Positions 25,483-35,182 of a DNA stretch of 64,000 nt are shown here, in pieces. The DNA is from Arsenicibacter sp965247375 (GTDB taxonomy: Bacteria; Bacteroidota; Bacteroidia; Cytophagales; Spirosomataceae): positions 1-64,000 of the forward strand of contig CBDFHU010000043.1 in the NCBI GenBank assembly GCA_965247375.1, written 5' to 3'. The position numbers were made by a program, and so were the translations under genes. Positions within the stretch are counted from its first letter, which is position 1. Each line of letters starts with the position of its first letter. Below the pieces are notes generated by a model. The model did no database searches, had not been told where the DNA came from, and was given only the letters and a program-made list of their open reading frames with translations.

Positions 25483-28400
25483 TTACTCCGGAAACATGAC
25501 CGGAAGCCAGAGGTCAACGCGGGTGCCTTGTTCGCCGGGGGCAGTGCGGTCGGTTGTTTCGATGCGGATCGCCTGCCGGTACAGCTTATGATAAATAGCC
25601 ACCCGTCCGGCTGTAACCCGCATTCCCATCGACCGGAAGGCTTCAGGGCGTTGCGCATTGAATTTGGCAGAGGCTTCCCGGCCAATCCCATTGTCCAGAA
25701 TACACACGTGAATCCTGTCGTCGGAGAGCTGAAGGCTAATAGTCAGTTCGCCTGTTTCGCTATCAGGCAGGTTTCGCAGGCCGTGCAGAATGGCATTCTC
25801 AACAAACGGTTGTAGCAGCAAAGGTGGCACCTGATAAGAACTTTGTTCCAGTGCTGCATCCACGTCGATCCGGTACCGGAACTGATTGGTAAAGCGCTCG
25901 GCTTCCAGACCAATGTAGAGTTCGAGTAACCGGATTTCCTGCGTAAGCGCCACCAGCCGGCTTTCGGAGTTTTCGAGGGTAAGCCGGATCAGCCTGGAAA
26001 AACGTTGCAGGAAGCGCGATGCCTGCCGGTTGCGGTCGGTCAGGATGTAAGCATCAATGGTATTCATGCAGTTAAAGATAAAATGTGGATTGATCTGCGC
26101 CCGTAAGGCCCGTAGTTCGGCTTCTGCCTGTAGCCGTGCAAGCTCGGTTTTGGCCTGCTCATCGCGCCAGATACGAATGCGCAGCCACGCAATCAGGGAT
26201 ACCGTAAGCAACAGCAGACTAACCAGCAAGGTGCGGTACCAGGGCGTTTTGGTAAAAGCGGGTGTGATATGCACCGGTATCCGGTGGGTTTGCCATACCT
26301 GTCCGGCCTGGTTTCGCGCCTCCACCAGCAAACGGAAATCGCCCGCGGGCAGGCTGGTATACCGGATGCCGGCCGGGTTTCCGACCTGTTGCCAGGCACG
26401 GTCGTAGCCATCAAGTTTGTACCGGAATGAATAGCTGCCGGGGGCAACCGGATCCGGAATTACCCAGTCGAGTGATACATCTTCCTGATCAGGTCCGAGT
26501 TGAATGCCCTTACCGGTACACGCTGCGGCGAGCTGCTCCGGATCAATCCGATTAGCGATGGTCACCTGCGTGAGCTGTGGGTTGAGGCGGGGTAACATGC
26601 GGGCGATCTCCGGATTGTACCGGAATAACCCGGCAGCGCTGCCGAAATACCAATGCCCATCCCTATGCTGCATCGCCGCTGCGGATACGTAGCCGGCGGG
26701 TCGTATGCCGTCTGCACCGGTAAAATGCCGCGTCAGCCGGCCGTTTCCGGTACCCTGATACAGGCCGTTGGTCGATAAATACCAGGTATATTTCTCATCA
26801 TTCATCAACCCGTTCAGCGGATGGGTTGTCCGGTAAAGCTTTCCCTGAAGCGTTTGTTTGTGAAACCGGAAAATACCCTGACCGCATGCAAGATTAAGCG
26901 AATCCGCTTCACCGGTAATGGGTGTAATCTGCTGGCCGAGCAGATCGGTGCGTTGCTTTGCTGTCCGTTTCCATTGCCCTTCACCGTTTAGCCGGAACGT
27001 ATAAATCAGATTTCCGTACTCACTTAAAACAAACATAGTCCGGCTTGCCGGATCGTAACAGGCGGCCGGATTTACTATCGCCGCTCCCGGGATATCGGCA
27101 AAACCAACCGGTTGCCAGCGGAAAGCGTGGTTTGCCTGCCAGGTAAGGGTAAAAGCCCCGTAATAGGTATTGATCCACCAGGCTTGAGGGCCGGTGGTTA
27201 CAATGGTAAATACTTGGTCAGCCGGAAAATTGCCGGGAAAAGGCATCGGTCTGGCCTGACCCGTAGATGCGTTTACCAGAAAAAGTCCGTGGCTGGTACC
27301 GGCCAGGACGAAATCTTTGTCGGCCGGTTGAAGGCAGGTAATGCCCGGAAGCCGGTTTAGTAATCGGGGCGGTTGTCCGGTCAGCGGCAGGCAGACCAGA
27401 CCGTAAGGGGTGGCCGTGAGCAGCGCTGTGTCGCCCGCCTGACAAATAGCGCTGACCGTTTCGTCGGGCAGGTTCAGGCTGGCGGCCTGTAGCTGTCCAT
27501 ACACCTGTCTGAAAGGTGTTGGCTGCAACGACGTATAACTGACCCCCCGGCCATTGTTAAGCGAGCAGAAGACATGACCGGCCGGATCGACAAGGGTCCG
27601 GTTAACGTTATTGCCGGCAATACTTTGCTGATTGGCCTGCTGCCGCGTAAACCGGGCATAAAACCGACGCTTTTCCGTATCAAAAAGTAACAGCCCGCCA
27701 CCGGACGAGCTGACGGCCAGTTGATGGGAGCCGAAAGGCGCTAAGTGATTAATCGTGCCTATGGCAGGCTGTTCAGGCTGATACCGTCGGAAGCGGGCGG
27801 TTGCGGTATTGAGCCGGATCAGTCCGGCGTCACCACCGGCCCAGATGATGCTGTCGTTTTCGGGGAAAAGCCAGTACGAGACCGGAAAAACCGGTTTCGG
27901 GAGTTTCGCTGAAGCCGGATTAAAGTAAAGTACCGGAGTAAGCATCTGGTTCCCTCTGACATCGCGCCGGACAATGCCTCCCTGATCTGACCGGCTGTAA
28001 ATGGTTTTGAGGGCTTGAAACGGCTTTTGCGGATACGGAATAAGCCGGTCGGTTAATTCGGTTCCGGCACCCCGGTAAAGTACCCGCAACGTCCGAGTGT
28101 TTATGGTAAAAACGGCCCATTTGGCGGGGTAGAAAAACCAGAGTTGTTGTTGCTGATCGATGTAGAACGGAGCGATCCAGCCGGCCGGTAGTCCGGCGGA
28201 GGCGGGCAGCAGAATGAGGGTAAACCGGTCGCGGGTATAGGTATAGCGGTAAAGTCCGCCGCCGGTGCCTACCCACAAATTCCCGTCCTGGTCTTCGTGA
28301 ATGGCATTGATGGATTTTCCCGCCAGTTCGGGCAGGTAGGTGCGGGTGCGGCTGCCATCGAACCGCACCAGACCGGCTGTGGTCCCGATCCACGTAAATC

Positions 28401-28536
28401 CCCGCGAGTCACGGAAAATAAGCTCAGCCGAATTGCCGGGCAGGCCGTTTTCGACCGTCAGATGCTGAAACCGGGGATCGGCCGGTGCGGTCAACCAGGA
28501 GAGCAGCAAAAGACTGACAAGCAGAAAAAAACGCAT
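25483..28536 (-). CDS. Beta-propeller sensor histidine kinase (LytS-type)
   Basis: 1017 residues. Signal peptide or N-terminal anchor MRFFLLVSLLLLSWLTA, then a two-component-regulator propeller (RDSRGFTWIGTTAGLVRFD, VGTGGGLYRYT) to about residue 660. A Y_Y_Y-like domain (SYSFRYKLDGYDRAWQQVG), a membrane helix near 770-790 and a LytS-type kinase core follow, with phospho-accepting His818 in INPHFIFNCMNTID, N-box FVENAILHGL and G-box ILDNGIG. The propeller lies outside the cytoplasmic membrane and probably senses a carbohydrate or other ligand. It is divergent from its probable partner regulator at 28620. Confidence 0.92.
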   Translation of the reverse strand: MRFFLLVSLLLLSWLTAPADPRFQHLTVENGLPGNSAELIFRDSRGFTWIGTTAGLVRFDGSRTRTYLPELAGKSINAIHEDQDGNLWVGTGGGLYRYTYTRDRFTLILLPASAGLPAGWIAPFYIDQQQQLWFFYPAKWAVFTINTRTLRVLYRGAGTELTDRLIPYPQKPFQALKTIYSRSDQGGIVRRDVRGNQMLTPVLYFNPASAKLPKPVFPVSYWLFPENDSIIWAGGDAGLIRLNTATARFRRYQPEQPAIGTINHLAPFGSHQLAVSSSGGGLLLFDTEKRRFYARFTRQQANQQSIAGNNVNRTLVDPAGHVFCSLNNGRGVSYTSLQPTPFRQVYGQLQAASLNLPDETVSAICQAGDTALLTATPYGLVCLPLTGQPPRLLNRLPGITCLQPADKDFVLAGTSHGLFLVNASTGQARPMPFPGNFPADQVFTIVTTGPQAWWINTYYGAFTLTWQANHAFRWQPVGFADIPGAAIVNPAACYDPASRTMFVLSEYGNLIYTFRLNGEGQWKRTAKQRTDLLGQQITPITGEADSLNLACGQGIFRFHKQTLQGKLYRTTHPLNGLMNDEKYTWYLSTNGLYQGTGNGRLTRHFTGADGIRPAGYVSAAAMQHRDGHWYFGSAAGLFRYNPEIARMLPRLNPQLTQVTIANRIDPEQLAAACTGKGIQLGPDQEDVSLDWVIPDPVAPGSYSFRYKLDGYDRAWQQVGNPAGIRYTSLPAGDFRLLVEARNQAGQVWQTHRIPVHITPAFTKTPWYRTLLVSLLLLTVSLIAWLRIRIWRDEQAKTELARLQAEAELRALRAQINPHFIFNCMNTIDAYILTDRNRQASRFLQRFSRLIRLTLENSESRLVALTQEIRLLELYIGLEAERFTNQFRYRIDVDAALEQSSYQVPPLLLQPFVENAILHGLRNLPDSETGELTISLQLSDDRIHVCILDNGIGREASAKFNAQRPEAFRSMGMRVTAGRVAIYHKLYRQAIRIETTDRTAPGEQGTRVDLWLPVMFPE

Positions 28537-28619
28537 GACACAAAGGAAAGGAATCGGGATGGCGTCAACTTCCCGTAAGTATAACTATATTTCGGAGTAC
28601 TCACTAACACACAGGATTT

Positions 28620-29357
28620 GTGGCTGTCTTTACCGCAATTTTGGTCGATGATGAACGGCCAAGCCTTGATGCACTTACTGCTAAACTAGGGTTTGTTGCC
28701 CCCGATGTCGATATTCTGGGTAGTTATTGCGTAGCGCAGGAAGCTTTGCTTGCCGTTGACCGTTACCAGCCCGATCTGATTTTTCTGGACATCGAAATGC
28801 CGGGTATGGATGGGTTTACTTTTCAGGAGCGTGTCCGGTCGTGTGGCGCCGAGGTTATGTTTACGACCGCCTATCAGCACTATGCGGTTCCGGCCTTACG
28901 CGCCTATGCGTTTGACTTTTTGCTGAAACCGGTGGACGAAGATGAGCTGACAAATGCTCTGGAGCGTTTCCGGCAGAAAAAACGGGAACAACGTCAGCAG
29001 GTGCTCGAACAAAAGCAGAATCAGTCGATTACGACCCTACAGAAAATTGCAGTACCATCGGCGCGGGGAATGCTGTTTATTCCGCTGGCCGATGTGGTCT
29101 ATCTGGAGGCACATAAAAACTACACGATTTTTCACCTCACCGAAAAACGCCAGATGGTGGCTACCCGCACCCTGAAAGAATATGAAATGCTGCTCGACAC
29201 CCAGGGCTTTTTCCGGATTCATCACGCGGCCGTAATTAATCTGCAACACTTAACCGAATATATCCGCGGCGAGGGTGGCAGTGTTATACTATCGGACGGC
29301 AGCGAAGTAGAGGTGGCCCGCCGCCGGAAGCAGGAATTTCTGGCCCGTTTAGGTTAA
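28620..29357 (+). CDS. LytTR response regulator
   Basis: 245 residues, GTG start at 28620. Receiver domain with acidic pocket D10-D11, phospho-acceptor Asp57 in LIFLDIEMPGMDG, and Lys103 in FLLKPVD. LytTR DNA-binding domain from about residue 140 (PLADVVYLEAHKNYTIFHL, LLDTQGFFRIHHAAVINLQHL). It is 84 bases from the divergent propeller kinase start, the usual gene layout for a cognate pair. The MFS transporter 95 bases downstream is a candidate target or partner. Confidence 0.93.
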   Translation: MAVFTAILVDDERPSLDALTAKLGFVAPDVDILGSYCVAQEALLAVDRYQPDLIFLDIEMPGMDGFTFQERVRSCGAEVMFTTAYQHYAVPALRAYAFDFLLKPVDEDELTNALERFRQKKREQRQQVLEQKQNQSITTLQKIAVPSARGMLFIPLADVVYLEAHKNYTIFHLTEKRQMVATRTLKEYEMLLDTQGFFRIHHAAVINLQHLTEYIRGEGGSVILSDGSEVEVARRRKQEFLARLG

Positions 29358-29452
29358 CCGAGAAATTACACCTGTTTTATTTGGTCATTCGGCCGGATTT
29401 CCGTCATTTTGTAGTAGTGTACTCAATCTAAGCAAAACTCAATCGACCCCGA

Positions 29453-30721
29453 ATGGCTGTTCCTACCCTTACTCCTAAATCTAAAACCACCGCCCAACAC
29501 CTGATCAGTCTGCCGGTGATCGTGGCGGCGCTGGGCTACTTCGTTGATATTTACGATTTATTACTGTTTGGTATTGTCCGTGTCCCCAGCTTACAGGACT
29601 TAGGTCTGAGCGGCGATCAGATTTCGGAAGTCGGTACCCGGATTCTGAACTGGCAGATGGGTGGCCTGCTTATCGGTGGTATCATCTGGGGGGTACTGGG
29701 CGACAAGAAAGGCCGGTTATCGGTGCTTTTCGGGAGTATTATCACCTATTCGCTGGCCAATATCGCCTGTGGGTTCATTGCCGATGTAGAATTCATGGAT
29801 CCGACAGATTACTATGCCTATATGCGGTTTGTTGCCGGGATTGGTCTGGCTGGTGAGCTGGGGGCCGGTATTACGCTGGTATCCGAAGTACTGCCGAAAG
29901 AGCTACGGGCCATTGGTACCTCGCTGGTGGCCGGTGTGGGGCTGTTTGGCGCGGTCGTGGCCTATTTCACGGTTGAACTGTTCGATTGGAAAATGGCGTT
30001 TTTCGTAGGCGGTATGATGGGTATTGGCTTGTTATTGCTGCGGGTGGGTGTTATCGAGTCGGGTATGTTCAAAAATGTAACCGAGCAACAGCACGTCGAA
30101 CGAGGTAACTTTCTGGCTTTTTTCACAAGTACCGACCGCCTGTCGCGCTATCTGAAATGCATCGGTATCGGTCTGCCGACCTGGTTTGTGATCGGTATTC
30201 TGGCCACGTTCAGCAATGAGTTCGGAAAAGCCTTCGGTATTACCGAACCAATTAAGCCGGGACTGACGATTATGTGGACGTACGTCGGGCTGGCCTTCGG
30301 CGATTTGTCGAGCGGGGTAATCAGTCATGCGCTGCATTCGCGGAAAAAAGCGGTGTCGCTGCTGATGGGGCTGACGCTGGTAGTTAGTTTGTTTTATCTC
30401 TACGGGGGCCTTAAAAGCGCCACAACGCTGTACGGTACGGCGCTCGTTCTCGGCTTCGGGATCGGCTACTGGGCCATGTTTGTGACCATCGGCGCCGAGC
30501 AGTTCGGGACCAACCTGCGGGCGACGGCGGCAACCACGGTACCAAATATGGTGCGCGGGCTGGTAATTCCGATGACTTTGACTTACCAGGCGTTAAAACC
30601 ATCGATGGATATCATCAATGCCGGTGCCCTGGTGGGGCTGATCGCGTTTGTCACAGGCTTTTATTCCATTCTGACCATTCCGGAAACGCACGGCAAGGAT
30701 CTGAATTATCTGGAAGAATAG
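29453..30721 (+). CDS. MFS transporter
   Basis: 422 residues, about 12 membrane helices. The first loop contains GDKKGRLSVLFGSI, the MFS signature between helices 2 and 3, and EVLPKELRAIGTSLVAG is an SP-family-like element. The C-terminal half has GVISHALHSRKKAV. Substrate cannot be told; the SP/metabolite-H+ symporter branch is likely. A TTTG at about 29416 with TCATTTTG 20 bases later resembles a Bacteroidota promoter with a weak -7 box. A strong terminator follows. The preceding regulator pair may control it. Confidence 0.85.
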   Translation: MAVPTLTPKSKTTAQHLISLPVIVAALGYFVDIYDLLLFGIVRVPSLQDLGLSGDQISEVGTRILNWQMGGLLIGGIIWGVLGDKKGRLSVLFGSIITYSLANIACGFIADVEFMDPTDYYAYMRFVAGIGLAGELGAGITLVSEVLPKELRAIGTSLVAGVGLFGAVVAYFTVELFDWKMAFFVGGMMGIGLLLLRVGVIESGMFKNVTEQQHVERGNFLAFFTSTDRLSRYLKCIGIGLPTWFVIGILATFSNEFGKAFGITEPIKPGLTIMWTYVGLAFGDLSSGVISHALHSRKKAVSLLMGLTLVVSLFYLYGGLKSATTLYGTALVLGFGIGYWAMFVTIGAEQFGTNLRATAATTVPNMVRGLVIPMTLTYQALKPSMDIINAGALVGLIAFVTGFYSILTIPETHGKDLNYLEE

Positions 30722-30737
30722 TGTGCATATATCCCAT

Positions 30738-30779
30738 AAAAAGGGCGGCCACCTGATGTCAGGTGGCCGCCCTTTTTAT
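30738..30779. terminator. Strong bidirectional terminator
   Basis: AAAAAGGGCGGCCACCT pairs with AGGTGGCCGCCCTTTTT. The GC-rich stem with A/T runs on both sides ends the MFS gene and is useful in either direction. Confidence 0.88.
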
Positions 30780-30785
30780 GGAACC

Positions 30786-30833
30786 GTAGAGACGCAATAT
30801 TTTGCGTCTCTGTATAAATATTTTGCGTCTCTA
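30786..30833. repeat. GAGACGC palindromic repeat, three half-sites
   Basis: The segment GTAGAGACGCAATATTTTG continues into GCGTCTC and is followed by another TTTTGCGTCTCTAC. There is one forward and two reverse half-sites of the same unit. A further copy occurs at 35183-35202. Such GTAGAGACGC...GCGTCTCTAC units are small dispersed palindromes known in other bacterial genomes, often between genes. It sits between the MFS terminator and the uxaB end. Confidence 0.7.
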
Positions 30834-30841
30834 CATATGTT

Positions 30842-32335
30842 TTACACCAATGCCTCTTTTACCGTAGCCCGGACGCCTTTGTTCAACATGCTGAACAGAT
30901 AACCGGATACGGCATCGACCCAGCCCGGCAGCGCCGACAGGTCAGCTTTCCAGAACTCCTTATCCGAACAAACCTTCCCGACAAATGCCCGTACTGACGC
31001 CTCATCGCCCGTCTGAACGTTTGGCCAAATACCGTAATAGTAGGCTGCGCGGTCATCTTTAACCGGATAATTCAGCAACCCGGCGGCTACGTCAACTTCG
31101 CCGTAGTAAGTGCCTTTATCTTCGTGGGTTACCTTCATAAAACGCAGGTAAGCCGCAAAGCCAAGGGCGAAGCGGTCAGGTACTTTGTTGAAAAGCTCAT
31201 AGTAGCGCTGTAATGTAGTCACATTCCGCGCCTGCATTTTGGCCGATTCCTGCACCGTAATATTCAGCAGCAGGTGCTCAATACTCGGATTCCGGAAACG
31301 ATCCAGTACTTCGCCGGCAAATTCTTTCACCAGCGCCACATCGTCGGCCGGAACCGTCGGTACGATTTCCTGCTGCATCACCTCTTCGATAAACCGGCTT
31401 GTCAACGGATCATTCATCATATCGAGGACAATCTCGTGGCCGAGCAGGTAAGCCAGCGGTACGCTGATGGTATGGCTGCCGTTAAGGACACGAAGCTTGC
31501 GTTCGCGGTAGAACGTAATGTCTTCGTCGATCACGATAGTATTCGGGTTGGCACCGGCAAACGACAGGATTTCTTTCACCCGGTCGTCGCCTTCGATGGC
31601 CCAGAGGTGATACGGCTCGGTCATCGTGAGCAGGTCATCTTGGTAGCCAAGTTCTTCTTCAATCTGCTTCTTAATGCCGTCGTCCGGTTTGCCGGGCACG
31701 ATACGGTCGACCAGCGAGTTGCAGAACCGGACGTGGAATTTAAGCCACTTGGTAAAGAGCTTGCCCAATTCGTTGTGCGCTGCTAACCGCTCGACCAGAT
31801 CACGCAGTTTCAACCCGTTGTCAACCACCAGCTCGGTCGGGATAACGACCAGACCACGGTTACGCGAGCCGCCTACATCCTTAAACCGCTCGTACAGGAA
31901 CGCCGTCAGTTTACCGGCAAATGATTGAGGAGGATTCTGGAAAATACTCTCCTCTACATATTGCAAACCAACTTCAGTGGTATTCGACACGATGACGCGC
32001 AGGCTCGGGCTTTTGGCCAGATTCAGAATGTCGCGCCATTCGGTCTGCGCCGACAGCACACGGCTTACCGACGTGACCAGTGTATTCTCACTGATGCTTT
32101 GTCCCTGCCGCACACCACGAACCGCTACCGAGTAGAGGTTATCCTGCCGGGCAAATTCATCGGTTGTACCGCCGGTTGATTTAACAATGACAACCGAACC
32201 ATTGAAAAGACCCTGTTTGTTGGCCTTATCAATTTGATAGTCAACAAGTCCGCGCAGGAGCACGCCCGTGCCGAATTGTAATACACGTTCCGGATTTGAG
32301 GAAACAGGGTGGGTTGTACGATTAAGTTTGGTCAT
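30842..32335 (-). CDS. uxaB: Tagaturonate reductase (altronate oxidoreductase)
   Basis: 497 residues from the ATG at 32335. Reduces D-tagaturonate to D-altronate with NADH in galacturonate catabolism. The mannitol-dehydrogenase-family NAD-binding start FGTGVLLRGLVDYQIDKAN and the C-terminal-domain motifs (ERKLRVLNGSHTISVPLAYLLGHEIV) support UxaB over UxuB. The hexuronate transporter is 28 bases upstream. The other pathway enzymes (uxaA, uxaC, kdgK) are not visible here, so they are elsewhere or absent. The stretch 1-8 upstream (MPSIRMLT from 32359) is less likely to be translated. Confidence 0.85.
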   Translation of the reverse strand: MTKLNRTTHPVSSNPERVLQFGTGVLLRGLVDYQIDKANKQGLFNGSVVIVKSTGGTTDEFARQDNLYSVAVRGVRQGQSISENTLVTSVSRVLSAQTEWRDILNLAKSPSLRVIVSNTTEVGLQYVEESIFQNPPQSFAGKLTAFLYERFKDVGGSRNRGLVVIPTELVVDNGLKLRDLVERLAAHNELGKLFTKWLKFHVRFCNSLVDRIVPGKPDDGIKKQIEEELGYQDDLLTMTEPYHLWAIEGDDRVKEILSFAGANPNTIVIDEDITFYRERKLRVLNGSHTISVPLAYLLGHEIVLDMMNDPLTSRFIEEVMQQEIVPTVPADDVALVKEFAGEVLDRFRNPSIEHLLLNITVQESAKMQARNVTTLQRYYELFNKVPDRFALGFAAYLRFMKVTHEDKGTYYGEVDVAAGLLNYPVKDDRAAYYYGIWPNVQTGDEASVRAFVGKVCSDKEFWKADLSALPGWVDAVSGYLFSMLNKGVRATVKEALV

Positions 32336-32363
32336 AGTCAACATTCGAATTGAGGGCATAAAA

Positions 32364-33707
32364 TTAGACAGCTACGCCTGCTAACTCTTCTGCACTTACC
32401 GGCTCCAGCTTCGGCAATAAAAAGTGTATAATAATCAACGCTACTAAATAAGCACAACTTGCGATAATAAACATGGGCAAATAGCCAAAAGCTGTAATTA
32501 TTCGCCCCGATTGCTGCGCCAGCAGAATGCCGCCCACCGCTCCCGACATGCCGCCGATGCCCATCACGGACCCGACGACATTTTTCGGAAATAAATCCGA
32601 CGCAAACGTATACATATTGGCCGACCAGCCCTGATGGGCTGCCGTCGCCAGTGAGATCAGGGCAATGGCCATCGTCAGGCTATTGGTTTGGGCTACGGTG
32701 AAAATCGGCACGACGCAAAGGGCACAGATAAGCATGGTGGTTTTGCGGGCGCGGTTCGCTGACCAGCCCCGGTGCATAAACTGGGTACTGAGCCAGCCAA
32801 AAAAGATACTGCCCGCATCAGACACCACGTAGATAATCAGGAACGGCAGTCCGAAGCTGCTCAGATCAAGTTTCTGATCAAGGGCATCGTTCGACTTAAA
32901 AAAGTCGGGTAACCAGATCATGTAGAAATACCAGATCGGGTCGGCCAGAAATTTACCGATCACCAGTGCCCATGTTTGTTTATAACTCAGGAGGTTAAGC
33001 CATGAAATTTTTTCGGGAGCCTGCGGACTGTCGTCCCGTTGCCGGATGTAGGCCAGCTCGGAAGGGGAGACGGCATTGCTGTATTCCGGGCGGGTATAGG
33101 TCCGCCACCACAGAATGAGCAGGAAAAAGCCCAGTATACCGGTGACAAAAAATGAACTGCGCCAGCCAAAGTGCAGAATCAGGTAAGGGACCAGCAGGGC
33201 TGTCAGAATGATACCGACGTTGGTGCCGGCGTTGAAGAGGCCGTTGGCAAAGGACCGTTCGTGCTTCGGAAACCAGATAGATACCGTCTTGATGGCCGAC
33301 GGAAAGTTGGCCGCCTCACCAATGCCCAGCACGGTTCGGGCCAGGGCCAGTCCGGAAATAGACTGCACAAAGGTTGTCATGACGCCCGCAATGCTCCAGA
33401 CCAGAATCCCCAGCGAAAACCCGCGTTTGGTGCCGATCCGGTCGATCAGGTAACCAATGGTCAGCAGGCCCAGCGCATAGGTAAACTGGAACGCCGCTAC
33501 TACATCGCCGTACTGAATCCGGAACCGGTCGATGGCTTCGGGAGTCAGCAGCTCATCGGGACCCAGACCAAGCATTTCGCGCCGGAACAGCTCGTCGGTC
33601 ATCGTAAACGACAGAACCTGCCGGTCGATGTAATTGATCGTGGTAGCCAGGAATAAAACGGCAACAATTCGCCAGCGATAAGTGCCGGTGGGCGCGGTAT
33701 TTTGCAT
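32364..33707 (-). CDS. exuT: Hexuronate transporter, MFS ACS family
   Basis: 447 residues from 33707. N-terminal helix with TINYIDRQVLSF is the ACS (anion:cation symporter) signature of ExuT-like carriers; GEAANFPSAIKTVSIWFPKHERSFANGLFNAGTNVG is typical of the second conserved block. Expected to import galacturonate or glucuronate. It is followed 28 bases downstream by uxaB, a coherent uptake-plus-reduction operon. An upstream ATG at 33716 adds three residues. Confidence 0.85.
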   Translation of the reverse strand: MQNTAPTGTYRWRIVAVLFLATTINYIDRQVLSFTMTDELFRREMLGLGPDELLTPEAIDRFRIQYGDVVAAFQFTYALGLLTIGYLIDRIGTKRGFSLGILVWSIAGVMTTFVQSISGLALARTVLGIGEAANFPSAIKTVSIWFPKHERSFANGLFNAGTNVGIILTALLVPYLILHFGWRSSFFVTGILGFFLLILWWRTYTRPEYSNAVSPSELAYIRQRDDSPQAPEKISWLNLLSYKQTWALVIGKFLADPIWYFYMIWLPDFFKSNDALDQKLDLSSFGLPFLIIYVVSDAGSIFFGWLSTQFMHRGWSANRARKTTMLICALCVVPIFTVAQTNSLTMAIALISLATAAHQGWSANMYTFASDLFPKNVVGSVMGIGGMSGAVGGILLAQQSGRIITAFGYLPMFIIASCAYLVALIIIHFLLPKLEPVSAEELAGVAV

Positions 33708-33857
33708 GAAAAACAAAAGGCAATCTTTACCTTCAAAGCGGAAACCTGTACTGTTTTACTGATGGTACCGGAAGAAGAAGATAAGCCCGGCCGCTGAAGG
33801 GGTGTGGTTAAAAAGAGATAGAATATGGGGTGAATCGTGCAGGATTTCCGTTTTTAG

Positions 33858-33926
33858 CAGACAGGAATACGGGATTACCGGCATTTATCAGCGAAAACAA
33901 TGCTGACAGTCCCGTACTCCTGTCTG
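33858..33926. repeat. Large imperfect hairpin after the saccharopine-dehydrogenase-like gene
   Basis: Arms 33858-33874 and 33910-33926 (CAGACAGGAATACGGGA against CAGACAGGAGTACGGGA reversed) differ at one base, with an inner GCATT/AATGC stem. It begins four bases past the stop of the minus-strand gene. No strong T-run follows, so it may be a processing hairpin rather than a clean terminator. Confidence 0.55.
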
Positions 33927-33929
33927 AGC

Positions 33930-35018
33930 TTACAGGGTCATCACCTGTGATTTGTGAGCGGCTTCGTAGATGGAGCCGTTCAGCGTTTGCAGGAAGGCAT
34001 CGAGCGGTATATCCTCCTGTTTCAGGAAACCCTGTTGCAGCAACCGGCCATCGGATACCAGTTCCACTACGGCCGCTACCGAGGCGGCAGTTGTCCATGA
34101 AATAGCCCGCCACCGCCGCCCTTCGAGGGAGATCGGATGGTAGGCATGCGCAAATTCTTCGCGTTTCAGCTGTCCGTTTTTCCAGCCTTCGACGACGGCA
34201 TAGACATAGACCACATCATCCTGCACCGGCGGCTTGGCTTCGGTCAGGATTTGTTCGGCCAGCTCCCGTTTGTTTTTCAGGATCAGTTCATAGAGTAGAA
34301 AGCGCATCAGCTTTGCGTGGCCCGGATAGCGGATGGTCTTATAATTGAGCGTGTCGAGCTGACCTTCGTAGGTTTCGCACATGGTGCCGAGGCCACCCGA
34401 GGTCGAAAACGCTTCGAATTCCATGCCGTGCATGTTGATTACTTCCAGCCCGTCGAGGGCAGTCACCCACTTGCGGACCCCGTTCTGAATCACCTCACAG
34501 TCGTTCAGATACTCGTTGATAACCCCCGCCGGCGACCACGTAAACGAATAGCCCAGCAGGCCGTTCGGGTTTTGCGGCAGAGCCCCGACGCGCAGTTCGA
34601 TGTCGCGCAGGCGGTCGAAGCGGTTGGCTAAGTCTGCCCCGACGATACCGATATAGCCCGGCGCGAGGCCGCATTGCGGAGCCATGACCGATGTGCCGGT
34701 TTTGGCCATTTCGCGGATAGCATTCGTTGTCGGAACATCTTCGGTCAGGTCGAAGTAATGAACACCGAGTTTATGGGCGGTCTGTGCAATCGGGAGATTC
34801 AGCGAGTAGGGCAGGCAGGATACCACTGCATCAAACCCCTGAAGGATATTTTCGAAGGCCGTCGTATCGGAAATGTCGCCCTGAAGAGTCGGAAAAGGAA
34901 GGTTTTCGTAGGCTGGCTGGTGCTTGTCGAAACCCGTTACCGAGAACTTGCGGCCGAGTAAAACACCGACCAGCGATCCCACCTTACCCAGTCCGACGAC
35001 TAATACGTTCTGGATCAT
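33930..35018 (-). CDS. Saccharopine dehydrogenase-like NAD(P) oxidoreductase
   Basis: 362 residues from the ATG at 35018 (the frame extends to 35195 without a sensible start). Rossmann start MIQNVLVVGLGKVGSLVG, then SCLPYSLNLP and HYFDLTEDV, and the C-terminal catalytic half with GLAPGYIGIVGADLANRF. Family members act on lysine-derived metabolites (LYS9-like or lysine 6-dehydrogenase-like); the direct substrate is not provable here. The gene stands alone with a hairpin just downstream. Confidence 0.82.
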   Translation of the reverse strand: MIQNVLVVGLGKVGSLVGVLLGRKFSVTGFDKHQPAYENLPFPTLQGDISDTTAFENILQGFDAVVSCLPYSLNLPIAQTAHKLGVHYFDLTEDVPTTNAIREMAKTGTSVMAPQCGLAPGYIGIVGADLANRFDRLRDIELRVGALPQNPNGLLGYSFTWSPAGVINEYLNDCEVIQNGVRKWVTALDGLEVINMHGMEFEAFSTSGGLGTMCETYEGQLDTLNYKTIRYPGHAKLMRFLLYELILKNKRELAEQILTEAKPPVQDDVVYVYAVVEGWKNGQLKREEFAHAYHPISLEGRRWRAISWTTAASVAAVVELVSDGRLLQQGFLKQEDIPLDAFLQTLNGSIYEAAHKSQVMTL

Positions 35019-35130
35019 AATTTTACTAGTTTGCAATGAATATAACGGCCAATATACGGATTCCTTTATGGTTTGTCCCGGTTTTGTTATAAAATTGAGC
35101 GCCCGGCTCATGGGGTATAATACGTTACAT

Positions 35131-35162
35131 AAAAAAAGCGGAGCCTGGACAGACCCCGCTTC
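35131..35162 (-). terminator. Terminator of the amidohydrolase gene
   Basis: AAGCGG...CCGCTT with a run of A's on the plus strand, i.e. T's on the minus strand after the stem. It fits termination of the minus-strand amidohydrolase gene ending at 35209. Confidence 0.72.
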
Positions 35163-35182
35163 AGATACCATAATTGACTGAT

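Noticed and set aside
30786..30833. Possible CRISPR unit
   Set aside because: Half-sites are 7-14 bases in opposite orientation without spacers; a dispersed palindrome fits better.
31274..31786. 170-codon plus-strand frame inside uxaB
   Set aside because: Shadow of a well-conserved dehydrogenase gene.
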